A stretch of DNA of 64,000 nt from Neobacillus sp. DY30. Its GTDB lineage: Bacteria; Bacillota; Bacilli; Bacillales; Cytobacillaceae. Position numbers and translations under genes: made by a program. Every line of letters starts with the position of its first letter. Position 1 is the stretch's first letter. The notes under the pieces are model-generated. The model had not been told where the DNA came from and did no database searches. It saw only the letters and a program-made list of their open reading frames with translations. Below, one piece after another: positions 62,588 to 64,000 of this stretch. The stretch is from contig NZ_CP126093.1 of NCBI RefSeq assembly GCF_030123065.1, positions 3,476,001 through 3,540,000 of the forward strand, written 5' to 3'.

Positions 62588-62983
62588 ATGAAAAAAGAAA
62601 TTGATACAATTTATATTTTAGAAAACCCCGAAAAGAATATTATTAAATTTGCAACAGGTTATCAACTTAAATACGATGACACGATAAAAGATGTTTTTGG
62701 TGTGGCATGCATAAACGATTTAGAAATGATGATTCAATTTAACAAGCCCTTCCAAGATAGTATTTGTGCCAATAAGAATATAAGTGTGAAGAATCTTTCA
62801 TTAAATCAAGTTATTCGAATTGCTTCCAAGAAAGAACTCCTTCAATTAAGGGTAGAATTGTTAGAACAATCAGGAAATTTATCCATTCCTTGTCCTTTCG
62901 ATTCGGTCATCCAGCTCCAAGAAGGAATTTTCCGCTGGGATGAACAAAATTCTTCATACATTTTAGATCAACTTGGTGCTTAA
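62588..62983 (+). CDS. Hypothetical protein, 131 residues
   Basis: Soluble protein (MKKEIDTIYILENPEKNIIK start) with no signal or membrane segment and no family I recognise. AAAGGATG gives a well-spaced ribosome binding site. The leader can form a long-range stem AAGCGG/CCGCTT (62535-62570) just before that site. Has its own promoter and terminator; divergent from des, sharing the operator region. Confidence 0.75.
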   Translation: MKKEIDTIYILENPEKNIIKFATGYQLKYDDTIKDVFGVACINDLEMMIQFNKPFQDSICANKNISVKNLSLNQVIRIASKKELLQLRVELLEQSGNLSIPCPFDSVIQLQEGIFRWDEQNSSYILDQLGA

Positions 62984-62997
62984 TTTATTGTTCTAGG

Positions 62998-63030
62998 AAA
63001 GTAACTCATCTTTGGTATGGGTTACTTTTT
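62998..63030 (+). terminator. Terminator of the 62588 gene
   Basis: A 12-bp stem (62998-63009 with 63017-63028, one G-U pair) ends in TTTTT. Confidence 0.9.
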
Positions 63031-63061
63031 CTATGAAAATTATTATTTTGGCAGGTGTCAT

Positions 63062-64000
63062 ATGTCCTCAAAGAATAAAGTGATTATTATCGGTGGAGGG
63101 ATTTCTGGAAAATTGGCGGCACGTGTATTATCGGATGTTTATAAAGAAGTAATCATCCTTGAACGTGACAGCGAGCCGGAAGGACCAACTTCACGAAAGG
63201 GTGCCCCGCAAGGTGAACATCTACACGCCCTCCTTCATGCTGGCGAATATGGCCTCGAAAAGCTATTTCCTGGTATAACAGAAAAATTTTATGAGAGCGG
63301 AGCTGTAAAAATCAATTCAACCATTGATCTTGCATGGTTTCACCATGGTGCATGGAAAATTCGATACGATGGCGGGTACAGTACCACACTTCAAACACGA
63401 CCCCATTTAGAATGGCACATAGAACAATACATAAAAAGAATTCCAAATATTAAAGTGCGCTACAATCAAGTTGTTCAAGATTTTTTATATAGTGAAGCAG
63501 AAAATCGGATCATAGGTGTTCAACTAAAGAATGATCCATTATTAGCAGATTTAGTAGTGGATTCCAGTGGTGTAAGCAGTCTTACATCTAATTGGTTACA
63601 TAAACGAGGAACACATGTCCCTGAGGAGAAAGTGGAAATCAACTTAAGTTATATCAGTAAACAATTTCAGCTGGATGAAAATCAGGAAAGAGACTGGAAG
63701 ATTAAGATGATATATCCCGACCCGCCTAAAGAAAAAATTGGCGGTACAATTTCTAAGATAGAGGGAAATCATTATATTGTCACAATAATGGGATATCATA
63801 ACGCAGTAAATGATAAAGAGGTCCTAAAAGATGATATGTGTTTTATTGAACTTTCAAAGAAATTGCCAAGACTTGATATCTATCAAGAAATAGAAAATGC
63901 AGCTTCCCTTACCAAAACTAGCCTCTATCGAATCCCACATTTAGTATGGAGAAGAATTGAAAAAATGAAATTACCTGATGGACTTTTACTAATCGGAGAT
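63062..64000 (+). CDS. FAD-dependent oxidoreductase (monooxygenase/halogenase-like), 3' end outside window
   Basis: 313 codons are visible, running off the right edge. The N-terminus carries the FAD dinucleotide fold KVIIIGGGISGKLAARVLSD with the acidic partner in ILERD; GAPQGEHLHALLHAGEYGLE is typical of the FAD-dependent monooxygenase/epoxidase-like proteins often found with polyketide or terpene genes. The visible end LLLIGD is probably the second FAD motif (GD). ATG at 63062 after AGGTG. Substrate unknown. Confidence 0.82.
   Translation, partial: MSSKNKVIIIGGGISGKLAARVLSDVYKEVIILERDSEPEGPTSRKGAPQGEHLHALLHAGEYGLEKLFPGITEKFYESGAVKINSTIDLAWFHHGAWKIRYDGGYSTTLQTRPHLEWHIEQYIKRIPNIKVRYNQVVQDFLYSEAENRIIGVQLKNDPLLADLVVDSSGVSSLTSNWLHKRGTHVPEEKVEINLSYISKQFQLDENQERDWKIKMIYPDPPKEKIGGTISKIEGNHYIVTIMGYHNAVNDKEVLKDDMCFIELSKKLPRLDIYQEIENAASLTKTSLYRIPHLVWRRIEKMKLPDGLLLIGD

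Overview
The window reads as chromosomal DNA of a spore-forming, low-GC member of the Bacillaceae (Bacillus/Neobacillus-like). Evidence: an alpha/beta-type small acid-soluble spore protein, YndM, YpuA, YlbC-like, YezD and Des/DesR homologues, AGGAGG-type ribosome binding sites with frequent TTG/GTG starts, intrinsic terminators after most transcription units, and two good CcpA (cre) sites. I see no rRNA, tRNA, prophage, intact insertion sequence or CRISPR array.

Layout. 1-7.7 kb: a minus-strand operon for reductive pyrimidine catabolism (PreT-PreA-dihydropyrimidinase-NCS1 permease-small unknown protein-methylmalonate-semialdehyde dehydrogenase-aminotransferase, the last cut by the window edge). 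8-25 kb: mostly single genes: Na/Pi symporter, cobalamin-binding protein, DHA2 efflux pump with divergent TetR, CDF metal exporter, RluF-type pseudouridine synthase, oligoendopeptidase, 5'-nucleotidase lipoprotein, tandem DUF1259 protein, VanW lipoprotein, Tag glycosylase, acyltransferase. 25.4-30 kb: CHRD protein, then a chitobiose/cellobiose PTS operon in the enterobacterial chbBCA-F-G order with a perfect cre. 30-35 kb: a 5'-truncated copy of the DHA2 pump and a TAXI-TRAP transporter with DUF1850. 35-41 kb: proline dehydrogenase, an ftsZ outside the dcw cluster, YpuA, an MFS protein, a YhdH/YhfP reductase. 41-48.4 kb: glycolate oxidase GlcE-F-D, malate synthase G and an IclR regulator in one operon with a near-consensus promoter. 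48.5-55.5 kb: sirtuin, PatB/MalY lyase, sulfate ABC transporter preceded by a structured leader, YezD and an Rrf2 regulator. 55.8-64 kb: an RNase J family gene, YlbC-like CAP protein, SASP, DDAH-type hydrolase, SET protein, and a decayed fatty-acid desaturase thermosensor locus; a FAD oxidoreductase runs off the right edge.

How the genes work together. Uracil/thymine is imported, reduced, ring-opened and, after a ureidopropionase not seen here, transaminated and oxidised to an acyl-CoA. Glycolate goes to glyoxylate (GlcDEF) and then malate (GlcB). Sulfate uptake sits beside its likely regulator.

The most interesting points are: (a) des keeps a DesR-like operator and promoter, but desK is missing, desR has lost most of its DNA-binding domain, and the neighbouring VOC gene is also internally deleted; (b) three intergenic arrays of about 20-bp-period repeats, each 3' of a gene; (c) a complete ftsZ outside the dcw cluster; (d) a branched terminator-like leader upstream of the sulfate-binding protein gene; (e) an RNase J gene outside the usual rnjA context whose start overlaps a four-codon ORF.
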